From positions 1 to 26,912 of the forward strand of contig JBCBQC010000087.1 in assembly GCA_039820405.1 (NCBI GenBank): a stretch of 26,912 nt of DNA. Reading direction: 5' to 3'. Positions 8,365-16,434 of the stretch are shown piece by piece. The DNA comes from CALLVY01 sp937899855. GTDB taxonomy: Bacteria; Bacteroidota; Bacteroidia; Chitinophagales; Saprospiraceae. The stretch's first letter is position 1. Each line of letters opens with the position of its first letter. Both the position numbers and the translations under genes were made by a program. The notes beneath the pieces are model-generated. The model had not been told where the DNA came from. It did not search any database and worked only from the letters and a program-made list of their open reading frames with translations.

Positions 8365-8682
8365 ATGACAGCACAGGAATTTATCACCAGTTTACCCAGC
8401 AAAGTCGACAGTGCCACCTTGGAAGGCTTGGAAACGACGTTTCACTTCGATATCTCGGGAGCTGGTGGTGGTCAGTATACCGTTCAGGTTGCCAACGGAG
8501 CGATTGACGTGGGGGAGGGCATGAATGGCGAGGCCAAGTGCAAGGTAACGACCTCCGCCGATACGTTGGTGGGCCTGGTCACGGGAAAAGTCAATCCCAT
8601 GATGGCCGTTTTGGGCGGAAAGGTAAAGATCAGCAATCAGGGGGAGATGATGAAGTATGCCAAGATTTTTGGCTTGATGTAA
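8365..8682 (+). CDS. SCP2 sterol-carrier-domain protein
   Basis: This 105-residue protein is essentially a lone SCP2 domain, a small fold that binds lipids or acyl chains in a hydrophobic tunnel. The pattern of a variable beta sheet (YTVQVANGAIDV), then KCKVTTSADTLVGLVTGKVN, then AVLGGKVKISNQGEMMKYAKI matches the C-terminal half of SCP2-family proteins. There is no signal peptide or membrane segment, so it is probably cytoplasmic. A TACCTTTC sequence at 8329-8336 is one base off the Bacteroidota -7 consensus, so it may have its own promoter as well as read-through from tpiA. A hairpin follows 35 bases after the stop. The ligand is unknown. Confidence 0.88.
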   Translation: MTAQEFITSLPSKVDSATLEGLETTFHFDISGAGGGQYTVQVANGAIDVGEGMNGEAKCKVTTSADTLVGLVTGKVNPMMAVLGGKVKISNQGEMMKYAKIFGLM

Positions 8683-8717
8683 GCTGTTACTGCAAATCGC
8701 TAAGTAATTCGCTGGTA

Positions 8718-8742
8718 ATTGGTTAGCTGCGGCTAACTCAAT
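8718..8742 (+). terminator. Stable hairpin with UGCG tetraloop after the SCP2 gene
   Basis: The arms GTTAGC (8722-8727) and GCTAAC (8732-8737) pair perfectly around a TGCG loop closed by C-G, which is a UNCG-type tetraloop. ATTG and CAAT extend the stem past a single-base bulge. There is no T-tract on the plus side, so it may act as an mRNA 3' end or processing stop rather than a classical terminator. It also overlaps the stop codon of the small minus-strand ORF and could serve both directions. Confidence 0.5.
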
Positions 8743-8834
8743 CGTTGATGTAAGTAGCACCGCTTGGGTCCAAAGTAGGTGCTGCGTTGGTGGAAGCCTT
8801 CGGGGAAGGTTTCCATTTCCTGCATTTGGGCCAT
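8733..8834 (-). CDS. Possible 33-residue small ORF, unknown
   Basis: The minus-strand ORF encodes a peptide starting MAQMQEMETFPEGFHQ, followed by a segment containing TYFGPKRCYLHQRLS at its end. I do not recognise it. Points in favour: its codons (TTC, CCC, GGC, CAC, CGC, AGC, ACC) look like those of neighbouring genes; a TATGTTTG box lies one base before the first ATG; and its stop lies inside a stable hairpin. Against it: the box is so close that transcription would begin at or after the first ATG, making the later Met4 or Met7 the likely start, and the length is too short to be statistically convincing. It has one Cys and few Ser/Thr, so it does not look like a typical lanthipeptide precursor. 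Confidence 0.25.
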   Translation of the reverse strand: MAQMQEMETFPEGFHQRSTYFGPKRCYLHQRLS

Positions 8835-8835
8835 T

Positions 8836-8843
8836 CAAACATA
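8836..8843 (-). promoter_or_regulatory. -7-like box in front of the small minus-strand ORF
   Basis: Read on the minus strand this is TATGTTTG, an exact match to TAnnTTTG. It ends one base before the ATG at 8834. No convincing -33 box was seen. Confidence 0.3.
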
Positions 8844-9041
8844 CACTGAGAAACTTCCACACATTCTAAATGGTTGGTACCGTTTATGGTGAAAAAGCCG
8901 CCGTTGGCTCATCTTTTCGCATTGCGGTATGATTATTGGTGATAATACGTATACCACACCGCATGCAGGACACCACAATGATTTTAACAAAACCAAGCGA
9001 CCCTTAGGGCAGCCTACGGGCCAAAAGCGGAGAAATCACCG

Positions 9042-11231
9042 ATGTCCAGAAAGTTTCCTTTTTACAAACAACTCGACGCCATGGATTGTGGCGCTACGTG
9101 CTTGCGCATGGTAGCCCGCTATTACGGTCGTCACTACTCACTCGCCTATCTGCGGGAGCTGACCTACCTGGATCGGGAGGGGGTTTCCCTCATGGGGATC
9201 AGTGATGCGGCGGAGGCCATCGGCATGCACAGCCTGGGCGTAAAGCTCCCCTACGACCGATTGATCGAAGACATTCCCCTGCCCTGTATCGCCCACTGGC
9301 GGCAAAACCACTTCATCGTCGTCACCAAAGCCACCAAAAAACACGTCTGGGTCGCTGATCCGGCCGCCGGAAAGTTCCGGCTCCGCAAGGAAGAATTCCT
9401 CGACGGATGGGCCAGCCACCAGGACGAAGGCGAAGAACTCGGCATCCTGCTGCTGCTCGAAGCCACCCCCGATTTTTACAATCGCGATGGCGAGCAGCTC
9501 GACAAGAGCAGTTTCCTCTACCTCTGGCAATACCTCAAGAGCTACAAAACCCTGCTGGCCCAATTGGCCCTGGGACTGGTCTTTTTGAGTGGACTCCAAC
9601 TGGTATTCCCCTTCCTCATGCAGTCCATCGTCGACATCGGGATCAAAAACCAGGATACCAGTTTTGTGATGCTCATCCTCGTGGCGCACGCCGTTTTGTT
9701 TTTTAGCCAAACCGCGGTCGAATTTATCCGCAGCTGGATTTTGCTCCACATTGGGGTAAGGGTAAACATCAGCCTGATTTCCGATTTTTTAATCAAGATG
9801 ATGAAGCTGCCCGTCCGCTTTTTCGACACCAAAATGACGGGGGATTTGCTCCAACGCATCCAGGACAATCGACGAGTGGAGAGCTTTTTATCCTCCACCA
9901 CTTTGGTGACCATTTTCTCCCTACTTACCTTCGTCATCTTCGGGATCGTCCTGGCCCAATACGACCTGCTCATCTTTGGCATTTTTGCCACCGCTACGGT
10001 CATCTACCTCACTTGGGTGCTGGTCTTTCTACGCATTCGTCGCGAACTGGACTACAAGCGTTTTGACCAGATGGCGGAAAACCAGAGCAATTTGATCCAA
10101 CTCATCTCGGGGATCAAGGAGATTAAGCTCCACAATGCGGAAAAGCAAAAGCGCTGGGCTTGGGAACGCATCCAGGCGCGTCTTTTTCGGATCAGCCTGC
10201 GTTACCTGCGGGTCGATCAATTGCAACGTTCGGGCGCCACTTTTATCAACGAATCCAAAAACATCTTGATTTCCTTCCTCGCCGCCAAGGCCGTTATCGA
10301 TGGCCAAATGACCCTCGGAATGATGCTGGCCGTACAGTACATCATCGGACAACTCAATGGCCCGGTAGAGCAGATGGTCCGCTTTATCCACTCGGCGCAG
10401 GACGCCAAGATCAGCCTGGAGCGGATGAACGAAATCCACATGCGCGAGGACGAGGAGAAAATCGAAGAAAAAATTACCATCCTGCCCGAGGCGGGCGACC
10501 TGAGTTTTGAGAAGGTCTCCTTTCAGTACAGCGGGCCGCATTCCCCCATGGTACTCAAAAACGTCTCCATCGACATTCCACGGGGCAAGCAAACCGCGAT
10601 CGTGGGGACGAGTGGTAGTGGTAAGACCACCATCCTCAAGCTGCTGCTCAATTTTTACCAACCCACCCACGGGCAGGTTCGCTTGGGCGACATCAGCCTT
10701 AATAACCTGCTCAACAAACTCTGGCGGTCCAAGGTGGGGGTGGTGATGCAAGAAGGATTTATCTTTTCCGACTCCATCGCCAAAAATATTGCCCTGGGAG
10801 ACGATGTGGTCGATCGGCGGCGTTTATTGGAGGCGGTCAAGGTGGCCAACTTCCAACATTTTGTGGAGTCTCTCCCCCTGGGCTATAATACCAAGGTCGG
10901 ACCGGACGGGATGGGGCTCAGTCAGGGGCAAAAGCAGCGTCTCCTCATCGCCCGCGCCGTTTACAAAGACCCGGAGTACATCTTCTTTGACGAGGCCACC
11001 AACTCCCTCGATGCTTACAACGAGATGATCATCATGGAAAACCTGGAGGCCTTTTTCCAAGGACGGACGGTGGTGGTGGTGGCGCACCGTTTGAGTACGG
11101 TCAAAAATGCGGACAACATCATCGTGCTGGAAGAGGGCGAGGTCATTGAGCAAGGTACCCATGAGCAGTTGACGCAGCGGCGGGGGGCCTACTTCCACCT
11201 CGTGAAAAACCAACTCGAACTAGGAAATTAA
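9042..11231 (+). CDS. Peptidase-containing (C39) ABC exporter
   Basis: This 729-residue protein fuses an N-terminal C39 cysteine peptidase, a membrane domain and an ATPase. Such exporters remove double-glycine-type leaders while secreting peptides. The peptidase has Gln10, Cys16 (MDCGATCL), His90 (QNHFIVV) and Asp106 (VADPAAG), the complete C39 set. Hydrophobic segments typical of ABC exporters span roughly residues 165-430. The ATPase has Walker A GTSGSGKTT at 522-530, signature LSQGQ at 626-630, and Walker B YIFFDE at 646-651, followed by a switch histidine in VAHRLSTV. It is the first gene of a three-gene set, with HlyD 12 bases downstream. The intact peptidase implies a peptide substrate with a cleavable leader, but none is recognisable nearby. 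Confidence 0.94.
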   Translation: MSRKFPFYKQLDAMDCGATCLRMVARYYGRHYSLAYLRELTYLDREGVSLMGISDAAEAIGMHSLGVKLPYDRLIEDIPLPCIAHWRQNHFIVVTKATKKHVWVADPAAGKFRLRKEEFLDGWASHQDEGEELGILLLLEATPDFYNRDGEQLDKSSFLYLWQYLKSYKTLLAQLALGLVFLSGLQLVFPFLMQSIVDIGIKNQDTSFVMLILVAHAVLFFSQTAVEFIRSWILLHIGVRVNISLISDFLIKMMKLPVRFFDTKMTGDLLQRIQDNRRVESFLSSTTLVTIFSLLTFVIFGIVLAQYDLLIFGIFATATVIYLTWVLVFLRIRRELDYKRFDQMAENQSNLIQLISGIKEIKLHNAEKQKRWAWERIQARLFRISLRYLRVDQLQRSGATFINESKNILISFLAAKAVIDGQMTLGMMLAVQYIIGQLNGPVEQMVRFIHSAQDAKISLERMNEIHMREDEEKIEEKITILPEAGDLSFEKVSFQYSGPHSPMVLKNVSIDIPRGKQTAIVGTSGSGKTTILKLLLNFYQPTHGQVRLGDISLNNLLNKLWRSKVGVVMQEGFIFSDSIAKNIALGDDVVDRRRLLEAVKVANFQHFVESLPLGYNTKVGPDGMGLSQGQKQRLLIARAVYKDPEYIFFDEATNSLDAYNEMIIMENLEAFFQGRTVVVVAHRLSTVKNADNIIVLEEGEVIEQGTHEQLTQRRGAYFHLVKNQLELGN

Positions 11232-11243
11232 GCGCAATTAGCG

Positions 11244-12539
11244 ATGGAAGAACACGAAAAAATTGAGTTGCGAAGTGATGAAGTCCAGGAAATACTGGGC
11301 ACCCCCCCGCGGTGGATTGTCCGCTGGGGAACGACCTTTGTGGTGATTGGTGTGCTGCTGCTGGGCTATTTCAGTTACCTCATCAAGTATCCCGACGTGG
11401 TAACGGTACCGATGACCATCACCACCTCCATCGAGCCCGTCGCCGTGGTGGCCGAAAAGAGCGGACACCTCGCCCGGGTATTCGTCGATGAAAATTCGGT
11501 GGTGGGCTACGGTGAAATCATGGGCGTTATCCAAAACCAAGCGGATCTGGAAGATGTCCTCTTACTCGACAGCCTGGCGGTGGAGATGCAGTTGTTTGAC
11601 ATTCAGGACTTTTTGGACTTTGAACCTCCGGGAGGGCTCCAATTGGGGGGGCTCCAGATCAATTATTCCCGTTTTGTCCAACTGTTCAAGGACTTTACCA
11701 ATATCGTCAGCTCGCGTTACGACATCCAACGCAAGGACAAATTGGATCTCGAAATCCGCTCGATCAACAGCAGTATCCGCGAATTGGAGAAAAAGCTGCA
11801 GAAGGCCGGCAACGAATACCGCATTCGCGACAATCAGGTGAGGGTGATCCAGCAATTGTTTTCGGACGGAACGGAAAGCCGGAGTACCCTGGAAGATGCC
11901 GTGGCGCGCCGGGCCGTCGTGGATCGCCAGATGCAGGAGATCCGTACCGAAATATCGGACAAGCGGGTGTCCATCTCCCGAATCGAAAGCCAAAAGACCA
12001 ACATCAGCCTGGATTGGGATGAGAACCAAAAGAACAAGTTCGTCGAGCTCCAACAGCACATCAATAAGATGAAGGCAGAAGTCGACAAATGGAAACGCGA
12101 AAACCTGCTGATTGCTCCAATGGAAGGGACCGTGTCTCTGGTGGCGGATTACCGCAGCGAAAAACAATTCGTCAACGAGGGCAGCATCGTCATGTCGGTC
12201 ATTCCCATTGATGGGGACGAGCTGATTGGGAAATCCTTCTTGCCCACGCGGGGTTTGGGGAAGGTGGAGATTGGCAACAAGGTCATCATCCGGGTGGAGG
12301 GATACCCCTACGAGGAGTACGGGGTAGTGCGGGGCGTGCTTGAAAGCAAGGGCCGGATTCCCAACGAGGCGCGGGAATATCCCATTCGCGTCGAGCTGCC
12401 CGATGGCCTCCTGACCTCCTTCAACGAAGAACTCAACTTCGACCAAAAGATGACGGGCATCGCCGAGATCATCTCGGAAGATCGCCGTTTTATCCAACGA
12501 ATCTTTGATCAATTCTACGCTTTGTTCAATAAGTATTAA
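11244..12539 (+). CDS. HlyD-family membrane-fusion (adaptor) protein
   Basis: This 431-residue periplasmic adaptor would link the ABC exporter to an outer-membrane channel. There is a short cytoplasmic N-terminus, one membrane segment at about residues 28-47, and a lipoyl-like half-motif at 60-96 (VVAEKSGHLARVFV). A long alpha-helical hairpin follows at roughly 160-290, rich in Glu/Lys/Arg heptads, then the second lipoyl half (LIAPMEGTVSLVADY) and a C-terminal beta-barrel. The gene follows the exporter by 12 bases and precedes the LanB-like gene by 26 bases, so the three are almost certainly an operon. No TolC-like channel is encoded in the window; a shared TolC elsewhere is assumed. Confidence 0.9.
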   Translation: MEEHEKIELRSDEVQEILGTPPRWIVRWGTTFVVIGVLLLGYFSYLIKYPDVVTVPMTITTSIEPVAVVAEKSGHLARVFVDENSVVGYGEIMGVIQNQADLEDVLLLDSLAVEMQLFDIQDFLDFEPPGGLQLGGLQINYSRFVQLFKDFTNIVSSRYDIQRKDKLDLEIRSINSSIRELEKKLQKAGNEYRIRDNQVRVIQQLFSDGTESRSTLEDAVARRAVVDRQMQEIRTEISDKRVSISRIESQKTNISLDWDENQKNKFVELQQHINKMKAEVDKWKRENLLIAPMEGTVSLVADYRSEKQFVNEGSIVMSVIPIDGDELIGKSFLPTRGLGKVEIGNKVIIRVEGYPYEEYGVVRGVLESKGRIPNEAREYPIRVELPDGLLTSFNEELNFDQKMTGIAEIISEDRRFIQRIFDQFYALFNKY

Positions 12540-12565
12540 CTTACCGGGACCTAGTACCCACAGCC

Positions 12566-15145
12566 ATGAAACTTTTCCCCTTCGTACTCCTCCGTTTGGC
12601 GGGCCTGAGCCTAGACAAACTGGCGGGGCTACACGGACCAACCGAAGGGTGGCCCGCCCTGTTGGAGCAAATCGCCCAGCGGGCACAGCGCAAAGACCTC
12701 CTCAGCCAGCAACTGAGCGACTTTATCCAGCGTCAGGAAGATTACCGCCGCCGCCATCCCCTCCAAAACCTCCGTCGCGACCTCCACCGCGACCGCCGGC
12801 TACGACTCGACAAATACGCCGCCCTTTTTACCGGCGATGCGTCGGCCCGGGCCCTGGCAAAATCCTTCCGGGAATGGGAGGCAGCCGGTCGGGAACTGGA
12901 AGCCGGGCGCCAGCGCTGGCGGGAACAATACGCGGCGGAAGTCCTTCGGCACCGGCATCGACTTCAGGCGCTGGTCGATACGCCCGCCCTGCTTCTGGGC
13001 CTGCCCTTTTCCAGCACCTCCAGCGAGCAACGACTGCGCAGCTACCGACACAAAGACCCGCTGCGTTTTCGCAAAAAAGAATTGCAAAGCGAACGCACCC
13101 TGCTGCAATTCCTCACCCGGATGGCCAGTAAAACCAGCCCCTTCAGTCACTTTACCACCCTCAGTGCACAAGCTTTCGGTCAGCGCACCGGAATGGGGCG
13201 GTCCCAATCCAAAATACACCTCAACAACTACCTGTTGGCCTACTGGCAAACCATCCTGGAAGGCCTACCGGGTTTCTACGGGCAATTGCCCCTGGTGGTC
13301 AATCCCAGTAGGCGACGGACCGGAGCGGGCTATACCTTTTTACTCAATAGCCGCAACGTAGAGTCGATCCAAGAATTGGCGGAGCATCCTCTGGTAGCGG
13401 CTTTGGTCACCTTGCTGGCGGATGGATCCCTTCCCTTTGCGGAGCTGCTCGAAAAAGCCCTGGAATGGGTCGATGCGGAGCCGGAGGAATTGGCGCAATT
13501 TATCCGCGAGCTGATCGACTATGGCGTATTGGAATGGGATTGGCCCTTGAGTGGGCGTTCGGTAAATTGGCTGGAGGACCTGCGCGAATTGCTGCGTCGG
13601 AGCCCCCCCTTTGCGGAGCAGGCGGATTTACAGCGAGTGCTGGATGGCCTGGCCGAAGGTAAGCGCCAACTGGAGCAAGTGTCCGCGGAGCAGCGCGCGC
13701 CCATCCTGCTGGAGATGCAGCGTACGCTGGAGGCCGGTTTTGCCCCCTATCTGTCGGGGGAAGAAGCTTCCTCGGAAGCACAGGGCTTCCAGCGGATTGG
13801 GGTGGGGGAGTTTAATTTTCGGGCTGAGAAGCTGGTCTACGAAGATGTGAGTAGTACGGAGGGCCTGGAGTGGTCGGTGGAGGATGGTACCAGCATCGCC
13901 CGGGAATTGGATCGTTTGCTCCTGCGTCTGGAAGGCATTGCGGAATGGCCCTGGGAAAAGGCCATCGCTGAACACTACACCACGCACTATGGCGATCGGG
14001 CGTCCGTTGATTTACTGAGCTTCTACGATTCTTTTTACCGCCGGGATGGGTTGGGACAAAACGAACAGCAACTGCGCCCGGAGTGGGTAGATCCGCTCCT
14101 CGATCAATTGCGGGCTGCGGACTACTGCGATACCCAAAGCGGTCACTGTCGCTTGCCCTGGTCCTTTATCGACAATTGCTTGCCCGCCCCGGACTCCATT
14201 CCCCGGGAACAGGGCCCGGCCCAGGCTGCGCTGGTGCAATTGGAACGACACGAAGGTCAGTGGCGTGCCCTCGTAGAGGCTAATCTACAGGGCTACGGCA
14301 AGATGATGGGGCGCTTTTTGCACCTCTTTCCCAAGGAGCTTACCCAGGCCATTCGCTTTTGGAATGCGGCGCAATGCCCCGATTCGGAGCGGTGGATAGA
14401 AAATGTCGATGCCTCCTACTTCAATGCCAACATTTACCCTCCATTGCTCGACTGGGAGCTGGCGGCGCCGGGTAGCCAAAACGAGCTACCACCCCAGCAG
14501 CGCATCGCCCTGGTGGAGGTAGAGGTGTTTGCTGGTCCTCACGGCCCCCAACTCCGCCACCGTTCGACCCAGCAGCGTCTTCGTCCCTTCAATTTTGGGC
14601 TCGAAGCGCTCGGTAACCGATCGGCCATGTACCGTCTCCTACAAGCCTTTGCCTACCGAAGCCCCAGTACGGATCTGCTGGTACAACTGGTTGATGCGGC
14701 CTACGGTGGAACCGACGATCGTGGCGTTTGGCATTTCCCCCGGATTGCCCTGGGTGATCACCTCCTGCTCCAACGCCGCCGCTGGTACTTCCCTCGCCAG
14801 ACCCTACCGACCTACGAGCAATCGGAAGCCGACTTCTTCCTGGCCGTACAGACCTGGCGGCGGCAGTGGCGGTTGCCCCGGCACGTATTTATCCGCATCA
14901 GCCCTCGGATGATTCCCACCCTGGGACCCCAAAAATCAGAAACGGAAAACCGCCGCAATGACGACTACAAACCCCAGTGGATCGATTTGGAACAGGCGCT
15001 CCTGGTGCAGCTGTTGGCCCGACTACTCAAGCGGGTGGACGCTTACTTGGAGGTAGTGGAAATGTGGCCCTCTCCCGAACGGGCCCCCCGGATTGATGGC
15101 CGGCCGCGGGCGGTAGAGGTACTGCTGGAATGGACCCGCACTTAG
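12566..15145 (+). CDS. LanB-like lantibiotic dehydratase, N-terminal (glutamylation-type) domain only
   Basis: This 859-residue protein matches the N-terminal domain of class I lantibiotic dehydratases, which uses aminoacyl-tRNA. Signs are FPFVLLRLAGL at the start with Arg10, the diagnostic LTRMASKTSPFSHF block near 183-196 (Arg185, Lys189, Thr190), the SYFNANIYPPLLDWE segment, and a C-terminal FLAVQTWRRQWRLPRHVFIR block. The chain ends where this domain normally ends, so the elimination (SpaB_C) domain is absent. Two readings are possible: half of a split LanB whose elimination partner lies elsewhere, or a small LanB of the peptide aminoacyl-tRNA ligase (PEARL) type that appends amino acids to a carrier peptide. 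The start ATG follows HlyD by 26 bases. The stop overlaps the convergent barrel gene by 4 bases. Confidence 0.85.
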   Translation: MKLFPFVLLRLAGLSLDKLAGLHGPTEGWPALLEQIAQRAQRKDLLSQQLSDFIQRQEDYRRRHPLQNLRRDLHRDRRLRLDKYAALFTGDASARALAKSFREWEAAGRELEAGRQRWREQYAAEVLRHRHRLQALVDTPALLLGLPFSSTSSEQRLRSYRHKDPLRFRKKELQSERTLLQFLTRMASKTSPFSHFTTLSAQAFGQRTGMGRSQSKIHLNNYLLAYWQTILEGLPGFYGQLPLVVNPSRRRTGAGYTFLLNSRNVESIQELAEHPLVAALVTLLADGSLPFAELLEKALEWVDAEPEELAQFIRELIDYGVLEWDWPLSGRSVNWLEDLRELLRRSPPFAEQADLQRVLDGLAEGKRQLEQVSAEQRAPILLEMQRTLEAGFAPYLSGEEASSEAQGFQRIGVGEFNFRAEKLVYEDVSSTEGLEWSVEDGTSIARELDRLLLRLEGIAEWPWEKAIAEHYTTHYGDRASVDLLSFYDSFYRRDGLGQNEQQLRPEWVDPLLDQLRAADYCDTQSGHCRLPWSFIDNCLPAPDSIPREQGPAQAALVQLERHEGQWRALVEANLQGYGKMMGRFLHLFPKELTQAIRFWNAAQCPDSERWIENVDASYFNANIYPPLLDWELAAPGSQNELPPQQRIALVEVEVFAGPHGPQLRHRSTQQRLRPFNFGLEALGNRSAMYRLLQAFAYRSPSTDLLVQLVDAAYGGTDDRGVWHFPRIALGDHLLLQRRRWYFPRQTLPTYEQSEADFFLAVQTWRRQWRLPRHVFIRISPRMIPTLGPQKSETENRRNDDYKPQWIDLEQALLVQLLARLLKRVDAYLEVVEMWPSPERAPRIDGRPRAVEVLLEWTRT

Positions 15146-16338
15146 TCCCATTGGAAGTGCGCCCAAGCGATGCCGATTCGGTAAAATAAGACGCTTTGTT
15201 GGAAATACAGATTGTAGGGGTCGCTGCCGTGGTAACCCACTTGAAAAAACCAGGCGGCGTACTGGTTGCCGTAGGTCTTGAGGTAGAGCGTCGCGTCGAC
15301 GTTGAGGCGCTTGCTGACTCGGTAGAGGGGAATGGGCTCCAGTTGTTGGATGGAACCCGCGTTGAGTTTGCGATCGGTGAGGTAGGCGAAGTTGACCACG
15401 GTGCGCCAGCGTTCGCGTGTGCTCTGGTCGGTCAGCAGTTGGCGTCGGCCATCGGGGTACAGCGCGTATTCCCTGAGGCGGGCGTAACGCAGGTAGCCCA
15501 ATTGTAAGCGAACGATATTTTTTCCCAGCAGATCGTATTGGTCAAAGGCGGGATTGGAACGAATGATTTCGTTGATGAAGGGGTGGTATTCGTAGCCCAG
15601 GCGCCAGTAGGCCGCCCCGTAGTTTTGCCGGTGGTAAGCAAATCGTTTTGGTCGAAAGAAAAATCGGCGGCGTTGGATGCTGTCGGTGGTCACCCGATTT
15701 GAGCGGTACAAGGCGCCGACGGCGAGTTCGAAAATCAGGCCTTCGCCAAAGTTGCCGTTGTAGGTATTGACGGTACCATCGGGCCGGAATTCAGCCTGGT
15801 CCTGGCCATTGGAATGGTGGAAGCCCCGCATCCTCAAAAAGTAGTAGGCCCGCCGGGCAGTGTCGGACTGTTGTCTTTGTGGTGCGGGCCACAGTTTGCG
15901 GTGGGTGAGAAAAAAATCAAAGCCGGGGAGGTAACTGGGCGTACGCACCGAGCGAGAGCTGTCGCCCTGGGCGGGATCGTCCCGAAAAATGCGAACTTGA
16001 AATTGTGGGATGAGGTGTAGGCTGTAGAACAGCCCGGCCCGCTCACTGTACCAGTCGCGACCGGCTAGGACGATGGGAAAGCGGCTGTCGGCTTCCATGA
16101 TGAAGGGACGCTTTTGGGGGACTCCGTTGAGGATGCGCCGGTCGAATGGCAGCCCGGTAGAGACGGTACTGGGTTCGGTGAGGTGGCGCATGCTTTGGTG
16201 AAAATCCCGACTGATCGCCGGATCGTCTGGAGGAGCTTGGTGAAGGGATTGGCTATCGGGGAGGATTTGGGCGATTCCGCAGTGCGGAAGGCAGCTGAAG
16301 AGGCTGAGCATGAGTGCGGGCAATAGGGTGGTTTTCAT
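15142..16338 (-). CDS. Putative outer-membrane beta-barrel protein with OMPLA-like HxSNG motif
   Basis: This 398-residue protein begins with a signal peptide (MKTTLLPALMLSLFSCLP, likely cleaved near GIAQ). After about 100 polar residues it shows repeated short amphipathic beta strands rich in Tyr, Trp, Phe and Arg, and it ends in FQW-D, consistent with an outer-membrane barrel. At residues 171-180, GFHHSNGQDQ resembles the active-site strand of outer-membrane phospholipase A (His-x-Ser-Asn-Gly). His174 and Ser176 would be the dyad, and Asn191 or Asn194 a candidate for the third residue. The PldA-like assignment is my inference from this motif and the architecture; overall similarity was not testable. 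It converges on the LanB-like gene with overlapping stop codons (TTAG at 15142-15145). Confidence 0.6.
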   Translation of the reverse strand: MKTTLLPALMLSLFSCLPHCGIAQILPDSQSLHQAPPDDPAISRDFHQSMRHLTEPSTVSTGLPFDRRILNGVPQKRPFIMEADSRFPIVLAGRDWYSERAGLFYSLHLIPQFQVRIFRDDPAQGDSSRSVRTPSYLPGFDFFLTHRKLWPAPQRQQSDTARRAYYFLRMRGFHHSNGQDQAEFRPDGTVNTYNGNFGEGLIFELAVGALYRSNRVTTDSIQRRRFFFRPKRFAYHRQNYGAAYWRLGYEYHPFINEIIRSNPAFDQYDLLGKNIVRLQLGYLRYARLREYALYPDGRRQLLTDQSTRERWRTVVNFAYLTDRKLNAGSIQQLEPIPLYRVSKRLNVDATLYLKTYGNQYAAWFFQVGYHGSDPYNLYFQQSVLFYRIGIAWAHFQWD

Positions 16339-16434
16339 CCCGTAATGGTAGCACTCTCGGGGGATAGTTTTGTAGCGAATGTCGCCAATAAGGTATATTT
16401 TTTTATTGAATGTTAATAGTTAACAGAAAGAGAA

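Larger units (their letters stand above)
8683..9041. other. Gene-poor spacer between the SCP2 gene and the peptide exporter
   Basis: This 359-base gap was read in all six frames for a peptide precursor that could feed the C39 exporter downstream. No double-glycine leader or Ser/Thr/Cys-rich core was found. It holds a strong hairpin (8718-8742) and a 33-codon minus-strand ORF (8733-8834) with a -7-like box in front. It also holds a few very short plus-strand ORFs, such as an 18-codon one at 8886-8942, that I cannot support as genes. No good plus-strand promoter for the exporter was recognised. Confidence 0.5.

Noticed and set aside
8886..8942. 18-codon plus-strand ORF considered as a minimal carrier peptide
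   Set aside because: Too short to distinguish from chance, with no promoter or ribosome-binding signal.
8929..9114. 61-codon plus-strand ORF before the C39 exporter, considered as a peptide precursor
   Set aside because: It runs into the exporter gene in another frame, has no leader-like helix or GG/GA cleavage site, and is rich in His/Arg/Thr.
11562..12686. 374-codon minus-strand ORF across HlyD and the lanB-like start
   Set aside because: It crosses two well-supported genes in antisense and shows no signal, motif or promoter.
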